Assembly: GCA_050246635.1 (NCBI GenBank)
Contig: JBFWVR010000011.1
Coordinates: 62,001-126,000, forward strand
Reading direction: 5' to 3'
DNA from: JBFWVR01 sp050246635
Lineage (GTDB): Bacteria > Acidobacteriota > Vicinamibacteria > Vicinamibacterales > UBA2999
Length of the DNA: 64,000 nucleotides
Shown here: piece by piece, positions 29,113 to 40,020 of the stretch
How the letters are laid out: every line of letters begins with the position of its first letter
Numbering within the stretch: position 1 is the first letter of the stretch
Position numbers and translations under genes: made by a program
Notes under the pieces: generated by a model
What the model saw: the letters and a program-made list of their open reading frames with translations, nothing else
Told to the model about the DNA's origin: nothing
Databases searched by the model: none

Positions 29113-29898
29113 GTGCAATCCGACGAGCGGTTCCGCGCCTGGCTCGACGACCTCGAGACCCGCCACCTGGCAGACCTCCGGTTCGCCGAGGTGACTCGCG
29201 CCCTGCGCGCGTTGTCGACGACCTACGTGCAGCGCCGGGGCCGGCTGGCGACGCGCGGGTCGCTGGACAGCGCGGGCAAACGGGCGGCTTTCGCCCTGTT
29301 CTACGGGCCGCTGCACTACCTGTTGGTCCGGCACGTCGTGTCGGCCCTGCCCGGCGCGTTCCGGCCGTTCACCGGCCTGTTGGACCTGGGGTGCGGCACC
29401 GGCGCGGCGGGCGCCGCCTGGGCGGCGGCCACGACGCCCCGGTCGGCCGTGACGGGGGTCGACGTGCACCCCTGGGCCGTATCCGAGGCGGCCACCACGT
29501 ACCGCGCCTTTGGTCTCGCGGCCGACGTGCGGCGCGGCCAGGCGGACCGGGCGCCGGTGCCGGGCGAGAGCCGGGCCCCGCGGACCACCGACGGCGTGCT
29601 TGCCGCCTACGTCGTCAACGAGCTGACGGCCGAGGCGCGCGACGCCCTGTTGCCCCGGCTCCTGGCCGGCGGTGCGGCTGGCGCACGCATCCTCGTGGTC
29701 GAACCGATTGCGACGTCCGTGTCCCCATGGTGGCCGACCTGGCAGGCCGCCTTCAGCGCCGCCGGTGGGCGAGCGGATGAGTGGCGGATCCCCGTGGAGT
29801 TGCCCCCGCTGGTCGCACGGCTCGACCGCGCGGCCGGCCTGCGGCACGACGTGCTCACCGCCCGCACCCTCTGGCTGGACGGGCCCGCGCGTCGGTAG
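29113..29898 (+). CDS. Class I SAM-dependent methyltransferase
   Basis: A 261-aa protein. Motif I LLDLGCGTGAAGAAW and motif II TGVDVHPWAV show a Rossmann-fold methyltransferase; AAYVVNELTAEARDALLPRLL fits motif IV/post-IV and is reminiscent of Rsm22-like enzymes. The start is a GTG at 29113 with TATTGT six bases before it and no Shine-Dalgarno. Substrate unknown, probably RNA or a small molecule. Confidence 0.8.
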   Translation: MQSDERFRAWLDDLETRHLADLRFAEVTRALRALSTTYVQRRGRLATRGSLDSAGKRAAFALFYGPLHYLLVRHVVSALPGAFRPFTGLLDLGCGTGAAGAAWAAATTPRSAVTGVDVHPWAVSEAATTYRAFGLAADVRRGQADRAPVPGESRAPRTTDGVLAAYVVNELTAEARDALLPRLLAGGAAGARILVVEPIATSVSPWWPTWQAAFSAAGGRADEWRIPVELPPLVARLDRAAGLRHDVLTARTLWLDGPARR

Positions 29899-29920
29899 CC
29901 GCGGCGACGCCGGTTGCCGG

Positions 29921-30742
29921 CTACTGGAAGGAGCCGCGCACGGCCCACACCGACTCGATGGCCTGGAGGAAGGTGGTGGCCATCACCTGGTAGCCGTCCT
30001 CGGTCGGGTGCAGCCCGTCGCCGCCGACCAGGCTGCGATTGCTGCCGAAGGCCGAGTACATGTCGACGACGTGCACGTTCAGCCGACCGGCGGCGGCCTG
30101 GCGGATGGCGGTGTTGAAGGCGGCAATCTTGCCGTTCGCGTTGTCGCGAATCGTGCCGTTCGGCGACGTGCTCTCGTAGGTCTGGTGCATCGTCGAGATG
30201 ATCACCGTCACCTGGTAGAACGACGCGGTGTCGAGCATCTGGCGGAGGGCGTTCACCGTCGTCGAGACGCTCTGGTCGTTGTTCAGGTCGTTGATGCCCT
30301 CCAGCAGCAGCACGCACTGCGGCCGGTAGTTCGAGAGCTCGGTCTGGAAACGGCGGGCCCCGTCCTGGGCCCACTCGCCCGGAATCCCCCGATTGATGAC
30401 GGTGAAGGTCTGCGGCGCGTGATAGGTGTTCAACCCGAGCTGCAGGCGCGCGGGGTAGGACTGCACCGAGCCGTCGTAGAGGAACATCCCGTCGAACGAC
30501 GACAGCACACCGGCAGTGATGCTGTCCCCCATCGCCAGGAACCGGGTGGCGCCGAGCGCTGTCGGCGGGTTGAACGCCAGGCGCGGCGGCACCGGTGGCG
30601 GCTCGACCTTGAGCACACCCGGCGTGACGGCGGAGGCGACCGCCGACGGCCCGGTCGGCGTCTGCGAACAGGCAGCGGCGGCGACGAGCGCGAAGACGGC
30701 CACCCAGAAGCGGCCCGGCGACGACACGAACATCCGTAACAT
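29921..30742 (-). CDS. SGNH/GDSL-family esterase lipoprotein
   Basis: A 273-aa secreted hydrolase. The signal peptide has a lipobox-like VAAAAC (about residue 24). Block I is AMGDSITAG (catalytic Ser), block III LLLEGINDLNN (GxND) and block V GDGLHPTEDGY (catalytic Asp and His). The start is the ATG at 30742, with a later ATG at 30733 possible. It begins one base past the HD-GYP gene's stop, so both are probably in one operon. Likely a carbohydrate or lipid esterase at the envelope. Confidence 0.85.
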   Translation of the reverse strand: MLRMFVSSPGRFWVAVFALVAAAACSQTPTGPSAVASAVTPGVLKVEPPPVPPRLAFNPPTALGATRFLAMGDSITAGVLSSFDGMFLYDGSVQSYPARLQLGLNTYHAPQTFTVINRGIPGEWAQDGARRFQTELSNYRPQCVLLLEGINDLNNDQSVSTTVNALRQMLDTASFYQVTVIISTMHQTYESTSPNGTIRDNANGKIAAFNTAIRQAAAGRLNVHVVDMYSAFGSNRSLVGGDGLHPTEDGYQVMATTFLQAIESVWAVRGSFQ

Positions 30743-30743
30743 C

Positions 30744-32336
30744 TTAGCCAAGACCGGGGCCGGGCGCGACGGGCAGGGCCAGGGCGCCGCGGGCGTGCAG
30801 CGCCACCGCCGCGTCGACGACCCGCGGATCGAACGCGCGGCCCGACTGCTCGCGCACCATGTCCACCACCACGTCCAGCGACAAGGCCTGCCGGTAGGCC
30901 CGGTCCGAGCTGAGCGCGTCCAGGAAGTCGGCCACCGCCAGCACCCGGCCGAGCAGGGGGATCGCCTCGCCCGCGAGGCCGTCCGGGTAGCCGCTGCCAT
31001 CCCACCGCTCGTGGTGGTACTTCACGCCCGGCAGCAGGTCGGTCACGCGGCTGCTCTGGATGTTCGCCAGGATGCGCGCGCCGTGGCCCGGATGCCGGCG
31101 CATCTCGGCGAACTCCGATTCGGTGAGCTTGCCCGGCTTGTTCAGGATGGCGTCGGGCACGCCAATCTTGCCCACGTCGTGCAGGAGCGCCGACAGCTCG
31201 ATGACGGCGCGCTCGTCGGCCGACAGCCCGAGCTCGGCGGCCAGCCGGACGGCGAAGGCCGCGACCCGCTCGGAGTGCCGGTGCGTGTAGCCGTCCTTGG
31301 CGTCGATGATGGCGGCAATCGCCTTCATGACGTCCAGGAACAGCCGTTCCATGTCGGTCAGGAGCCGGGTGCGGTGCAGCGCGACGCCGGCCTGGTTGCC
31401 GACGGCCGCGAGCAGCTCGACCGTCGCCGCATCGAAGGTGCCGGCGTCGTGGCTGTCGACGTAGAGCACGCCGAGGATCGCGTCGGCGGTCCGCAGGGGG
31501 GCGCACATCACGGCACGAATCCGCTGGCCGGCAATGCTTGCGCCGCCCGCGAACCGGGCGTCGGCCGTGGCGTCGTGCGACAGGATCGACACGCCCTGCT
31601 CCAGCACGTCGTGCACGATGGTCCGCGACACAATCACGTCGCCGGAGCGGCTGCCAGGCTCACGTTCACGCGCGCCGGCCAGTCGCAGCCCGTCGGCCCC
31701 GCCCTCCCGCAACAGCACCGCCGCGCGCGCGCCGCCCGTGACGTCGAAGATGGCATCGAGCGTCGCGTCGAACAGATCCTCGACGCTCATCGCCCGCGAC
31801 AGGACGTCGGAGACGTGCTGCAGCGTACGCAGGTGTCGCTGCGCCGCCTCGAGGAGCGCCAGCTCGTCGCGACGGGTGTGGGCACCCGAGAGAAAGGCCA
31901 GATCGGTGGGATCGATGGCCCGGCGGAGGATCGTCTGTGCCGGATCGCCCACGAGGCGCAGCGTGGCGGGTGGAGACCCGCCCGGGGCCACGTCCAGCTC
32001 GGACGCCCCGGTGAGCTCGATCACGGTGGCGCCGATGCGCAGGTGGTCGCCCGGCGCGAGTTCGGCGGTTGCCACGCGACGCTCGTTCACGAACGTCCCG
32101 TTCGCCGACTGGAGATCCGCGACGACACAGACACCATTGCGGGCGTGCAGGGTGCAGTGACGCCGGGAGGCCCCCTCGTCCGGGATGCGGACGTCGCAGG
32201 CGGCCAGCCTGCCGAGCGTCAGCGTCTGCCCGGGGGCGACGACGAAGGTCCTCGGGGGCGCCGGTGGCGTGCGTTCCTCAGCGGACTCGGGCCTGCCGTC
32301 CCGGATCACGAACTCGAACCGCATTTCCCTGATCAT
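30744..32336 (-). CDS. FHA-GAF-HD-GYP signalling protein
   Basis: A 530-aa cytosolic regulator. Domain order: FHA (about 25-110; LGRLAACDVRIPDEGASRRHCTLH and SANGTFVNERR), GAF (about 175-330; VLYVDSHDAGTFDA), HD-GYP (about 345-520). The HD-GYP domain has HSERVAAFAVRLA, LLHDVGKIGVPDAIL, HPGHGARIL and YHHERWDGSGYPDGL, so all metal ligands and the GYP are intact; it should hydrolyse cyclic di-GMP. FHA suggests recruitment to a phosphothreonine partner, possibly a Hanks kinase. The ATG at 32336 is used; a second ATG at 32324 is possible. Confidence 0.9.
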   Translation of the reverse strand: MIREMRFEFVIRDGRPESAEERTPPAPPRTFVVAPGQTLTLGRLAACDVRIPDEGASRRHCTLHARNGVCVVADLQSANGTFVNERRVATAELAPGDHLRIGATVIELTGASELDVAPGGSPPATLRLVGDPAQTILRRAIDPTDLAFLSGAHTRRDELALLEAAQRHLRTLQHVSDVLSRAMSVEDLFDATLDAIFDVTGGARAAVLLREGGADGLRLAGAREREPGSRSGDVIVSRTIVHDVLEQGVSILSHDATADARFAGGASIAGQRIRAVMCAPLRTADAILGVLYVDSHDAGTFDAATVELLAAVGNQAGVALHRTRLLTDMERLFLDVMKAIAAIIDAKDGYTHRHSERVAAFAVRLAAELGLSADERAVIELSALLHDVGKIGVPDAILNKPGKLTESEFAEMRRHPGHGARILANIQSSRVTDLLPGVKYHHERWDGSGYPDGLAGEAIPLLGRVLAVADFLDALSSDRAYRQALSLDVVVDMVREQSGRAFDPRVVDAAVALHARGALALPVAPGPGLG

Positions 32337-32473
32337 ATCGTCACCGGACGCCGTCACGCCCTGCCCGCCTCCCCCCGGCACTGGCTGCCCTCCGGAAGCC
32401 TGGTCCTCTGTGGCGCTGTGTCTCCGTGGCGTGCGTTCCCGTCCGGCGGCGTTCTCGCGGTAGCATCGGCCTG

Positions 32474-34576
32474 ATGTTCGACGTCCGCGCCCTGCGCCCG
32501 ATGCTCGCGGTCCTGCCCGCCCACGAGCCCCCGCTCGGCGACGCGCGGCTGGTCTACGAGCCGAAGTACGACGGCATCCGCGCGATTGCGCTGGTCGATC
32601 CCGCGTCGGGCCCGCCTCGCGCCCGGTTGTGGTCGCGCAACGGCCGCGAGAAGACCGACCAGTTCCCGGAGGTGACGGCGGCGCTCGAAGCGTGGGCGCA
32701 GGCCCTCGGCGCGCCCCATGTCTTCGACGGCGAGCTCGTGGCCCTGGATCCGGCGGGACGGCCCGCCGGCTTCCAGCGCCTGCAGGGCCGCATCAACGTC
32801 CGGGCCCCGGGCTACACGTCGCGCGCCGAGCCGAGGACGCCGGCGGAACAGCCCGCGGCGTTCATCGCCTTCGACGTCCTGCGGGAAGGCGCGCACGACC
32901 TGCGCGGCAAGCCCCTCACCGAGCGGCGCAAGCGGCTGGAGGCGATCTTCGCGGACCACCCGCCGGCCTCGGACACCGTTCGCCTGACGCCCCAGGCTGC
33001 CGGCGACGGGCATGCGCTGATGGCCCAGGCCACGGATGAAGGATGGGAGGGCCTGATCGTGAAGGTGGCGCGTTCGCCCTACCGCGCGGGGCGGCGCAGC
33101 CCGGAGTGGCAGAAGCTGAAGCTGCAGCTCCAGGACGAGTTCATCGTGGGGGGATGGACGGAGCCGAAGGGCGCGCGCGCCCGCTTCGGCGCCCTGATCC
33201 TCGGCGTGCGGGACGGGCGCACGCTCCGGTACGTCGGCGATGTCGGCACCGGCTTCAACGGCGCAGAACTCGACCGCCTGTGGGCCCTCCTGCAGGAGCG
33301 CGCCACCAGCCGCTCGCCTTTCACCCCACCCCCCAAGACCGCCGCGGCCGCGCATTGGGTCACCCCGAGCCTCGTGGTGCAGGTCCGCTACACCGAGATG
33401 ACGGACGAGGGCCGGCTGCGACACCCGGCGTACCTGGGGCTGCGCGACGACAAGGCTGCCAGCGAGGTCCACGCGCCGGGCCGGACCACCTCCGCAAGTC
33501 GCCCGGCGGCCGCGAAACGCCGCACGGTGACCGCGAAGACCTCCGCATCCCGGAAGGCCTCACGCGGGGCGGGCCGCAAGCGCGTGACCGACCCGCTCGC
33601 CGCATGGGATGCCGAGGCGGCGATGCTGACCGCGCAGATCGACGACCTCGAGGCGCGGAAGAAGGATGGCCGCCTTCGGCTCCCCGATGGCGACACGCTC
33701 GACGTCACCAACCCCTCGAAGGTGTTCTGGCCCGAGCCCGGGCTGACAAAGGGCGATCTCCTGCGGTACTACGCCCGTGTCGCCCCGCTGATCCTGCCCG
33801 TCATCGCCGACCGCCCGCTCGTGATGAAGCGCCTGCCCAACGGCATCACACGACAGGCGTTCTACCAGCACCGCGCCCCGGACCCGGTGCCGTCCGGCGT
33901 GCGCATCGAGACGCTCCCCGACGATGACGTGCCTGCGCGGCTCGTGGGCGGCAGCCTGAAGACGCTGCTGTACATGGCACAGCTCGCCTCGATCTCCATG
34001 GACCCGTTCTTCTCGCGGGTGGACACACTCGACCTGGCCGACCAGGTCGCCATCGATCTCGATCCGCAGGAGGGGGCGACATTCACTGACGTCCTGCACG
34101 TCGCGCGGTGGGTCCACGAGGAGCTCGAGCGCCTGGACGTGCCGGCCTTCCCGAAGACGTCCGGGTCCTCCGGCGTGCACATCTTCATCCCGCTCCCACC
34201 CGGCACGCCGTACCAGGCGGGCATGCTCTTCTGCCAGATCGTCGCCACGCTCGTGGCGACCCGTCATCCGAAGGTCGCGACCGTCGAGCGTATGGTCGGC
34301 AAACGCAAACGCGGCACCATCTACGTGGACTACCTGCAGAACATCGAGGGCAAGACGCTGGCGTGCGCCTACAGCGCGCGGGCCAGCGCGTTCGCGGGTG
34401 TCTCCGCGCCGCTGACCTGGGACGAGATCCACGGCACGATCCACCCCGAGGACTTCACGCTCGGGACGATGATCGACCGGGTCCGTGCGGTGGGTGACCT
34501 GTGGGCGCCGCTGAGACGACACGAGGGCGCCGACCTCGCCGGCGCCCTCGATCGATTACGCGGAGGCACGGAGTAG
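32474..34576 (+). CDS. ligD: DNA ligase D (ligase plus polymerase/primase domains)
   Basis: A 700-aa NHEJ enzyme. The ATP-dependent ligase domain comes first: EPKYDGIRAI with nucleophile Lys31, then FDGELVALD, GLIVKVA and EWQKLKLQ, followed by an OB domain ending near 310. A basic Lys/Arg/Ser/Ala linker (about 330-375) leads to the archaeo-eukaryotic-primase-type polymerase domain (about 395-700; LVMKRLPNGI, VAIDLDPQEG, SGSSGVHIFIPL). The 3'-phosphoesterase domain found in many LigD proteins is absent. TAGCAT lies seven bases upstream of the ATG at 32474. No ku gene is in the window. Confidence 0.92.
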   Translation: MFDVRALRPMLAVLPAHEPPLGDARLVYEPKYDGIRAIALVDPASGPPRARLWSRNGREKTDQFPEVTAALEAWAQALGAPHVFDGELVALDPAGRPAGFQRLQGRINVRAPGYTSRAEPRTPAEQPAAFIAFDVLREGAHDLRGKPLTERRKRLEAIFADHPPASDTVRLTPQAAGDGHALMAQATDEGWEGLIVKVARSPYRAGRRSPEWQKLKLQLQDEFIVGGWTEPKGARARFGALILGVRDGRTLRYVGDVGTGFNGAELDRLWALLQERATSRSPFTPPPKTAAAAHWVTPSLVVQVRYTEMTDEGRLRHPAYLGLRDDKAASEVHAPGRTTSASRPAAAKRRTVTAKTSASRKASRGAGRKRVTDPLAAWDAEAAMLTAQIDDLEARKKDGRLRLPDGDTLDVTNPSKVFWPEPGLTKGDLLRYYARVAPLILPVIADRPLVMKRLPNGITRQAFYQHRAPDPVPSGVRIETLPDDDVPARLVGGSLKTLLYMAQLASISMDPFFSRVDTLDLADQVAIDLDPQEGATFTDVLHVARWVHEELERLDVPAFPKTSGSSGVHIFIPLPPGTPYQAGMLFCQIVATLVATRHPKVATVERMVGKRKRGTIYVDYLQNIEGKTLACAYSARASAFAGVSAPLTWDEIHGTIHPEDFTLGTMIDRVRAVGDLWAPLRRHEGADLAGALDRLRGGTE

Positions 34577-34596
34577 CTCGTCGGACCCGAGGGATA

Positions 34597-34650
34597 CCTT
34601 CGTGCCCTTCGTGCCCTTCGTGTCCTTCGTACCCTTCGTGACCTTCGATC
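34597..34650 (-). repeat. CACGAAGGG repeat element A2
   Basis: On the minus strand it starts just after the TonB-receptor stop codon as GGATCGAAGGTCACGAAGG and continues in nine-base steps. Positions 34624-34648 are identical (25 bp) to 50533-50557 and differ by one base from 7064-7088. Confidence 0.9.
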
Positions 34651-34657
34651 CGCTCCG

Positions 34658-36880
34658 TCAGAATTGCACCCGGAGCTCCCCAATCACCTGCCGCTTCAGG
34701 ATGTCGCCGAACACGTGCGACTGGATGTCCTGGTTGGTCAGGTTGATCACCTTGATCGTCGTCACGACCCTGTCGCCCAGCCAGCGGAGGCCGAACGCGC
34801 CGTTCACCTGGGTGTAGGCCTCGGTCGGCCCGTGGAAGCGGCTGTCGAGCACGTCCTGCCAGTACGCCTCGTCCACGTAGGTGACGACGCCGTTGGCGAG
34901 GTACCGGCCCTGGCTGAAGTTGAAGCCCAGGTTGACGCGGTTCTGCGGCGGCAGGTTGACCTCGGAGATGTCGAAGTCGGGGTCGGGCTTCGCCTGGTAC
35001 GAGTAGTTGGCGTAGACGTTCAGCGCCTGGCTGACCGCGCCGTCCACGCCGAGCTCGAACCCCTTGTTCTTGACCGTGCCGAGGTTGCGGTAGCTGAACG
35101 CACTCGGCAGGCCCCCCGTCGCGCAGGGCGCGGTGAGCCCGGGACACGCCGGCGGCAGCACCTCGAGCACCCCGAGCGCCGTCGTGGGCGGCAGGAAGAA
35201 GAGCGCCTGCGTCCAGCCTGGCGGCGGGCTGAGCGCACGGTAGCGGCCCACCTGCGTGAAGAAGATCTCGTCGGTGTTCTTGGTGAAGTAGACCGCGGCG
35301 CTGACCGTGGCGCGGTTGTTGACGACGCCGGTGTAGGCGATCTCGTAGGACTCGGTCGACTCTTCCTGCAGGTCCTGGTTGCCGGTCGCCGCCACCGGGA
35401 AGTGGTAGGTCAGGCCGTTCAGCGCCGGGTTGATGAGGCCCAGGTTCAGCTCGTTGACGATCCGCGTGTCGAGGAAGTTGTTGATCAGCGACGGCGCGCG
35501 GAACGCCTTGTTGTACGAGAAGCGGATGGAGTGATCCGGCAGCGGCTTCACGATGAATGCCGTGCGGGGCGAGACCACCGCGTGGTCGATCACGTCGAAC
35601 TTGTCGACCCGGGCGCCGATGTTCCAGCGCAGGTAGTCGTTGATGAAGATCTCGTCCTGGACGTACGCGCCGCCTTCCTTCCGGTTGTCACCGGCCGGTG
35701 CGATCGACAGGTCGAAGGCGTTGTAGCGGAAGTTGCCGCCGTAGCTGAACACCTGGCGCGTGCCCACCGTGCTGATGTTCCCGAACTCGACGTCGAACGT
35801 CTTCGTGTCGAAGTCGAACGGGATCGGGTTGCCGTCGACGCCGATGGCCAGCAGGCCCTTCGCGTCGCCGTTCAGCAGGTTCGTGAAGACGTTGACCTTC
35901 ATCGCCCCTCGGCTGTACCGCATCGTGCCGTAGCCGAGGCCGATCTGGTTGATGTCGAACGGGCCGATGCCGGTGTGGATGATGCCGTCCGTGCCGGAGT
36001 AGCCTCCCGCCAGGGTCAGCTTGTAGCTGCCGTCCGGCGCGTCGTAGTCGACCCGCGCGTCGAGCTTCGGCTGCTTCGTGCCCTGGTTCTGGAAATCGGG
36101 GTACCGCGTGCCGGTGTCGTTCGGGATGAGCCCGGTCGGCCGCGCGAACGCGTCGGACGAGTACGCGCCGGCGGAGATCTTGTAGGCCCACCGGTCGTTC
36201 ACGGCCCGCGCGTGCGTCCCGTAGACGCTGAACAGCACGCCCGGGTCCTCCCCGGAGTCGTTCACATCCCGCCCGAAACCGCCGACGCTGATGGTGAGGC
36301 TGTCGCCGGCGAGTTCCCGCGGCGTCTTCGAGATGAAGTTGATGACGCCGTTCAGCGCGTTGGCGCCCCAGATGGCCGAGGCGGGCCCGCGAATCACCTC
36401 GATCTGCTTGAGCTCGTTCGGGTTGACCGGCAGGAGGTCCCACGCCACGAACCCGAAGAAGTCGAGGTACAGGCTGCGCCCGTCGAGCAGGGCCAGCTGC
36501 GACGTCGCCAGGGTCGAGGTGGCCCCGCGCATCGTGATGTTGAAGTCGCGGGCCGAGGTCTGCGAGATGTTCATGCCCGGCACCGAACGCAGCAACTCCG
36601 CGTAGTTGGTGGCCGGGGTGCTGGCAATGGCGTCGGCCGTCACGACGCTCACGGTCGCAGGGGCATTCACGATCTGCTGCTCGACCTTGGAGGCGGTGAC
36701 CACGACCGCTTCCTCGTAGACCGGCGGCTCCTCCGGCGGCGCCTCCTCGGGCTTCTGCGCGGGGGGCTGCCCCTGGGCGGGCTGTTGCCCCTGGGCTCCC
36801 TGGGGCCCAGGCGCGGCCGTCAGGGCCAGCGGACTGATGAGCACGAGACCGAGGACCGCAGCGAAGCGATACGCCTTCAT
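34658..36880 (-). CDS. TonB-dependent receptor
   Basis: A 740-aa outer-membrane receptor. A signal peptide (MKAYRFAAVLGLVLISPLALTA) is followed by a Gln/Pro-rich linker, a plug domain (EAVVVTASKVEQQIVNAPATVSVVT through RGPASAIWGANALNGVINFISKT) and a 22-strand barrel ending in Phe. GGAGGAGG eight bases upstream fixes the ATG at 36880; the reading upstream to 37666 is spurious. It belongs to the BtuB/FecA-type plug class without a carboxypeptidase-like domain, so siderophore, vitamin or saccharide uptake is possible. No ExbBD or TonB genes are nearby. Confidence 0.9.
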   Translation of the reverse strand: MKAYRFAAVLGLVLISPLALTAAPGPQGAQGQQPAQGQPPAQKPEEAPPEEPPVYEEAVVVTASKVEQQIVNAPATVSVVTADAIASTPATNYAELLRSVPGMNISQTSARDFNITMRGATSTLATSQLALLDGRSLYLDFFGFVAWDLLPVNPNELKQIEVIRGPASAIWGANALNGVINFISKTPRELAGDSLTISVGGFGRDVNDSGEDPGVLFSVYGTHARAVNDRWAYKISAGAYSSDAFARPTGLIPNDTGTRYPDFQNQGTKQPKLDARVDYDAPDGSYKLTLAGGYSGTDGIIHTGIGPFDINQIGLGYGTMRYSRGAMKVNVFTNLLNGDAKGLLAIGVDGNPIPFDFDTKTFDVEFGNISTVGTRQVFSYGGNFRYNAFDLSIAPAGDNRKEGGAYVQDEIFINDYLRWNIGARVDKFDVIDHAVVSPRTAFIVKPLPDHSIRFSYNKAFRAPSLINNFLDTRIVNELNLGLINPALNGLTYHFPVAATGNQDLQEESTESYEIAYTGVVNNRATVSAAVYFTKNTDEIFFTQVGRYRALSPPPGWTQALFFLPPTTALGVLEVLPPACPGLTAPCATGGLPSAFSYRNLGTVKNKGFELGVDGAVSQALNVYANYSYQAKPDPDFDISEVNLPPQNRVNLGFNFSQGRYLANGVVTYVDEAYWQDVLDSRFHGPTEAYTQVNGAFGLRWLGDRVVTTIKVINLTNQDIQSHVFGDILKRQVIGELRVQF

Positions 36881-37120
36881 CAAGCCTCCTCCCTGGTGGG
36901 GGGCAGGGGTGACGACTGGCCCGGATGGGCCGGAACCGGCTCGAACACGCGCGCAACGAACACGGAGGCCCCGCGGGGCCGCCTCGCCATTGTAACGCCG
37001 GCTCAGCCGCTGCATCGGGGAATCCCCTGATGACTCAGGATTGGACGATCCAAAAGGGGGCGGGGGTCCGGCGCGGCGGCCGGGGCCGGGGGCCGGGGGG
37101 CGGCGCCAGGGCGCCGGCAT

Positions 37121-37190
37121 CAAGAAACCAGAATCGCGAATCAAGAAGGGAGCAAGATTCGGGATTCCGGTTTCTTGATTCGCGCTCGCG
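37121..37190. repeat. Inverted repeat element C3
   Basis: AAGAAACCAGAATCGCGAATCAAGAAGG (in shorter terms, AAGAAACC-GAATC words, 37121-37149) is mirrored by GGGATTCCGGTTTCTTGATTCGCG (37161-37184). It lies after the transaldolase stop codon. The rest of this 317-bp gap (37045-37118) is a run of GGGGCCGG-type sequence with no gene. Confidence 0.82.
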
Positions 37191-37197
37191 ACGTGCG

Positions 37198-38160
37198 TCA
37201 GCGTGTCGCGAGCGCGGAGGCGGCCCAGTGCTCGAGCTTCCGGGCGTCCTCGTTGAAGCGCCGGATGCCTTCGCTGAGCTTCTCCACCGCCATCGCGTCT
37301 TCGTTGTGCAGCCAGCGGTACGACTTCTCGTCCAGGTGGATGCGGGCCTCGCCCTGCTGGCGGGCACGGTCGGGCGTGAGCGCGGCCTCGAGGGTCCCCT
37401 CGGCGGCGTCGAGCTCGCCGAGCAGCTCGGGGCTGATCGTGAGGAGGTCGCAGCCGGCCAGGCGGGTGATCTGCTCGACACGCCGGAAGCTGGCGCCCAT
37501 GACGAGGGTCTGGTAGCCGTGCTTCTTGAAGTAGTTGTAGATGCGCGTCACCGACGCCACGCCCGGGTCGTCGTCTGGCGCAATCTCCTGGCCACGGTCC
37601 TTCTTGTACCAGTCGTAGATCCGCCCGACGAAGGGCGAGATCAGCGTGACCCCGGCCTCCGCGCACGCGACCGCCTGGGCGAAGCTGAAGAGCAGCGTCA
37701 GGTTGCAGTGGATGCCTTCACGTTCGAGCTGCTCCGCCGCGCGGATGCCCTCCCAGGTCGAGCCGACCTTGATGAGCACGCGCTCGCGGCTGATCCCGGC
37801 GGCCTCGTAGAGGCCAATCAGCAGCCGTGCCTTCTCGATGGTTCCCGTGGTGTCGAAGCTCAGGCGGGCGTCCACCTCCGTCGACACGCGCCCGGGGATG
37901 ATCTCGAGGATCTCGCGCCCGAACGCCACGAACAGCCGGTCCATGAAGGCTTCGGTCCGGGCCGCCTCGTCCCCGCCAGCCGCATCCGCCTCCCGCCGGG
38001 CCGCCTCGACCAGCCCGCGGTACTGCGGCAACTGCGCCGACTTCAACAGCAACGACGGGTTGGTCGTCGCATCCTGCGGCTGGAACTGCCGGACCGCCTC
38101 GATGTCCCCGGTGTCGGCCACGACGGTGGTGAAGGTCTTCAGCGAATCAAGCAGCGACAT
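37198..38160 (-). CDS. tal: Transaldolase
   Basis: A 320-aa class I aldolase of the non-oxidative pentose phosphate pathway, moving dihydroxyacetone units between sedoheptulose-7-P and erythrose-4-P. Signature DATTNPSLLLKSA near the N-terminus; Schiff-base lysine in RVLIKVGSTWEGIRAAE; also GVTLISPFVGRIYDWYKK. The length matches TalB. The ATG at 38160 (MSLLDSLK) is chosen over 38175. It is divergent from pgi across an 81-bp gap filled by a repeat, so the two sugar-phosphate genes may share regulation. Confidence 0.93.
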   Translation of the reverse strand: MSLLDSLKTFTTVVADTGDIEAVRQFQPQDATTNPSLLLKSAQLPQYRGLVEAARREADAAGGDEAARTEAFMDRLFVAFGREILEIIPGRVSTEVDARLSFDTTGTIEKARLLIGLYEAAGISRERVLIKVGSTWEGIRAAEQLEREGIHCNLTLLFSFAQAVACAEAGVTLISPFVGRIYDWYKKDRGQEIAPDDDPGVASVTRIYNYFKKHGYQTLVMGASFRRVEQITRLAGCDLLTISPELLGELDAAEGTLEAALTPDRARQQGEARIHLDEKSYRWLHNEDAMAVEKLSEGIRRFNEDARKLEHWAASALATR

Positions 38161-38180
38161 ACGTTCAGGATACATCGCCC

Positions 38181-38227
38181 CAGATCACCAGATCACGAGA
38201 TCACCAGATCACCAGATCACCAGATCC
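38181..38227. repeat. CAGATCAC tandem repeat (family G)
   Basis: Five or six units of (C)CAGATCAC, about nine bases each, fill the space between the divergent tal and pgi genes. It ends at the TAGAAT hexamer (38230-38235) that precedes pgi, so it overlaps the likely promoter region of both genes. Confidence 0.85.
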
Positions 38228-38241
38228 CCTAGAATCTCCCT

Positions 38242-39885
<1,644 letters not shown>

Positions 39886-40020
39886 CCGCCGACGCCGCCT
39901 GAGATCAGCAACGGGCCCATTTCGCCCCGGTAATACCCCCACCCCTCCCGCGTCAGATCAGCCGATCTCCCCGCTTCGCATCGACGTGGACGGCCCGCCG
40001 TCCGGTCCAGGAGGCTGCTC

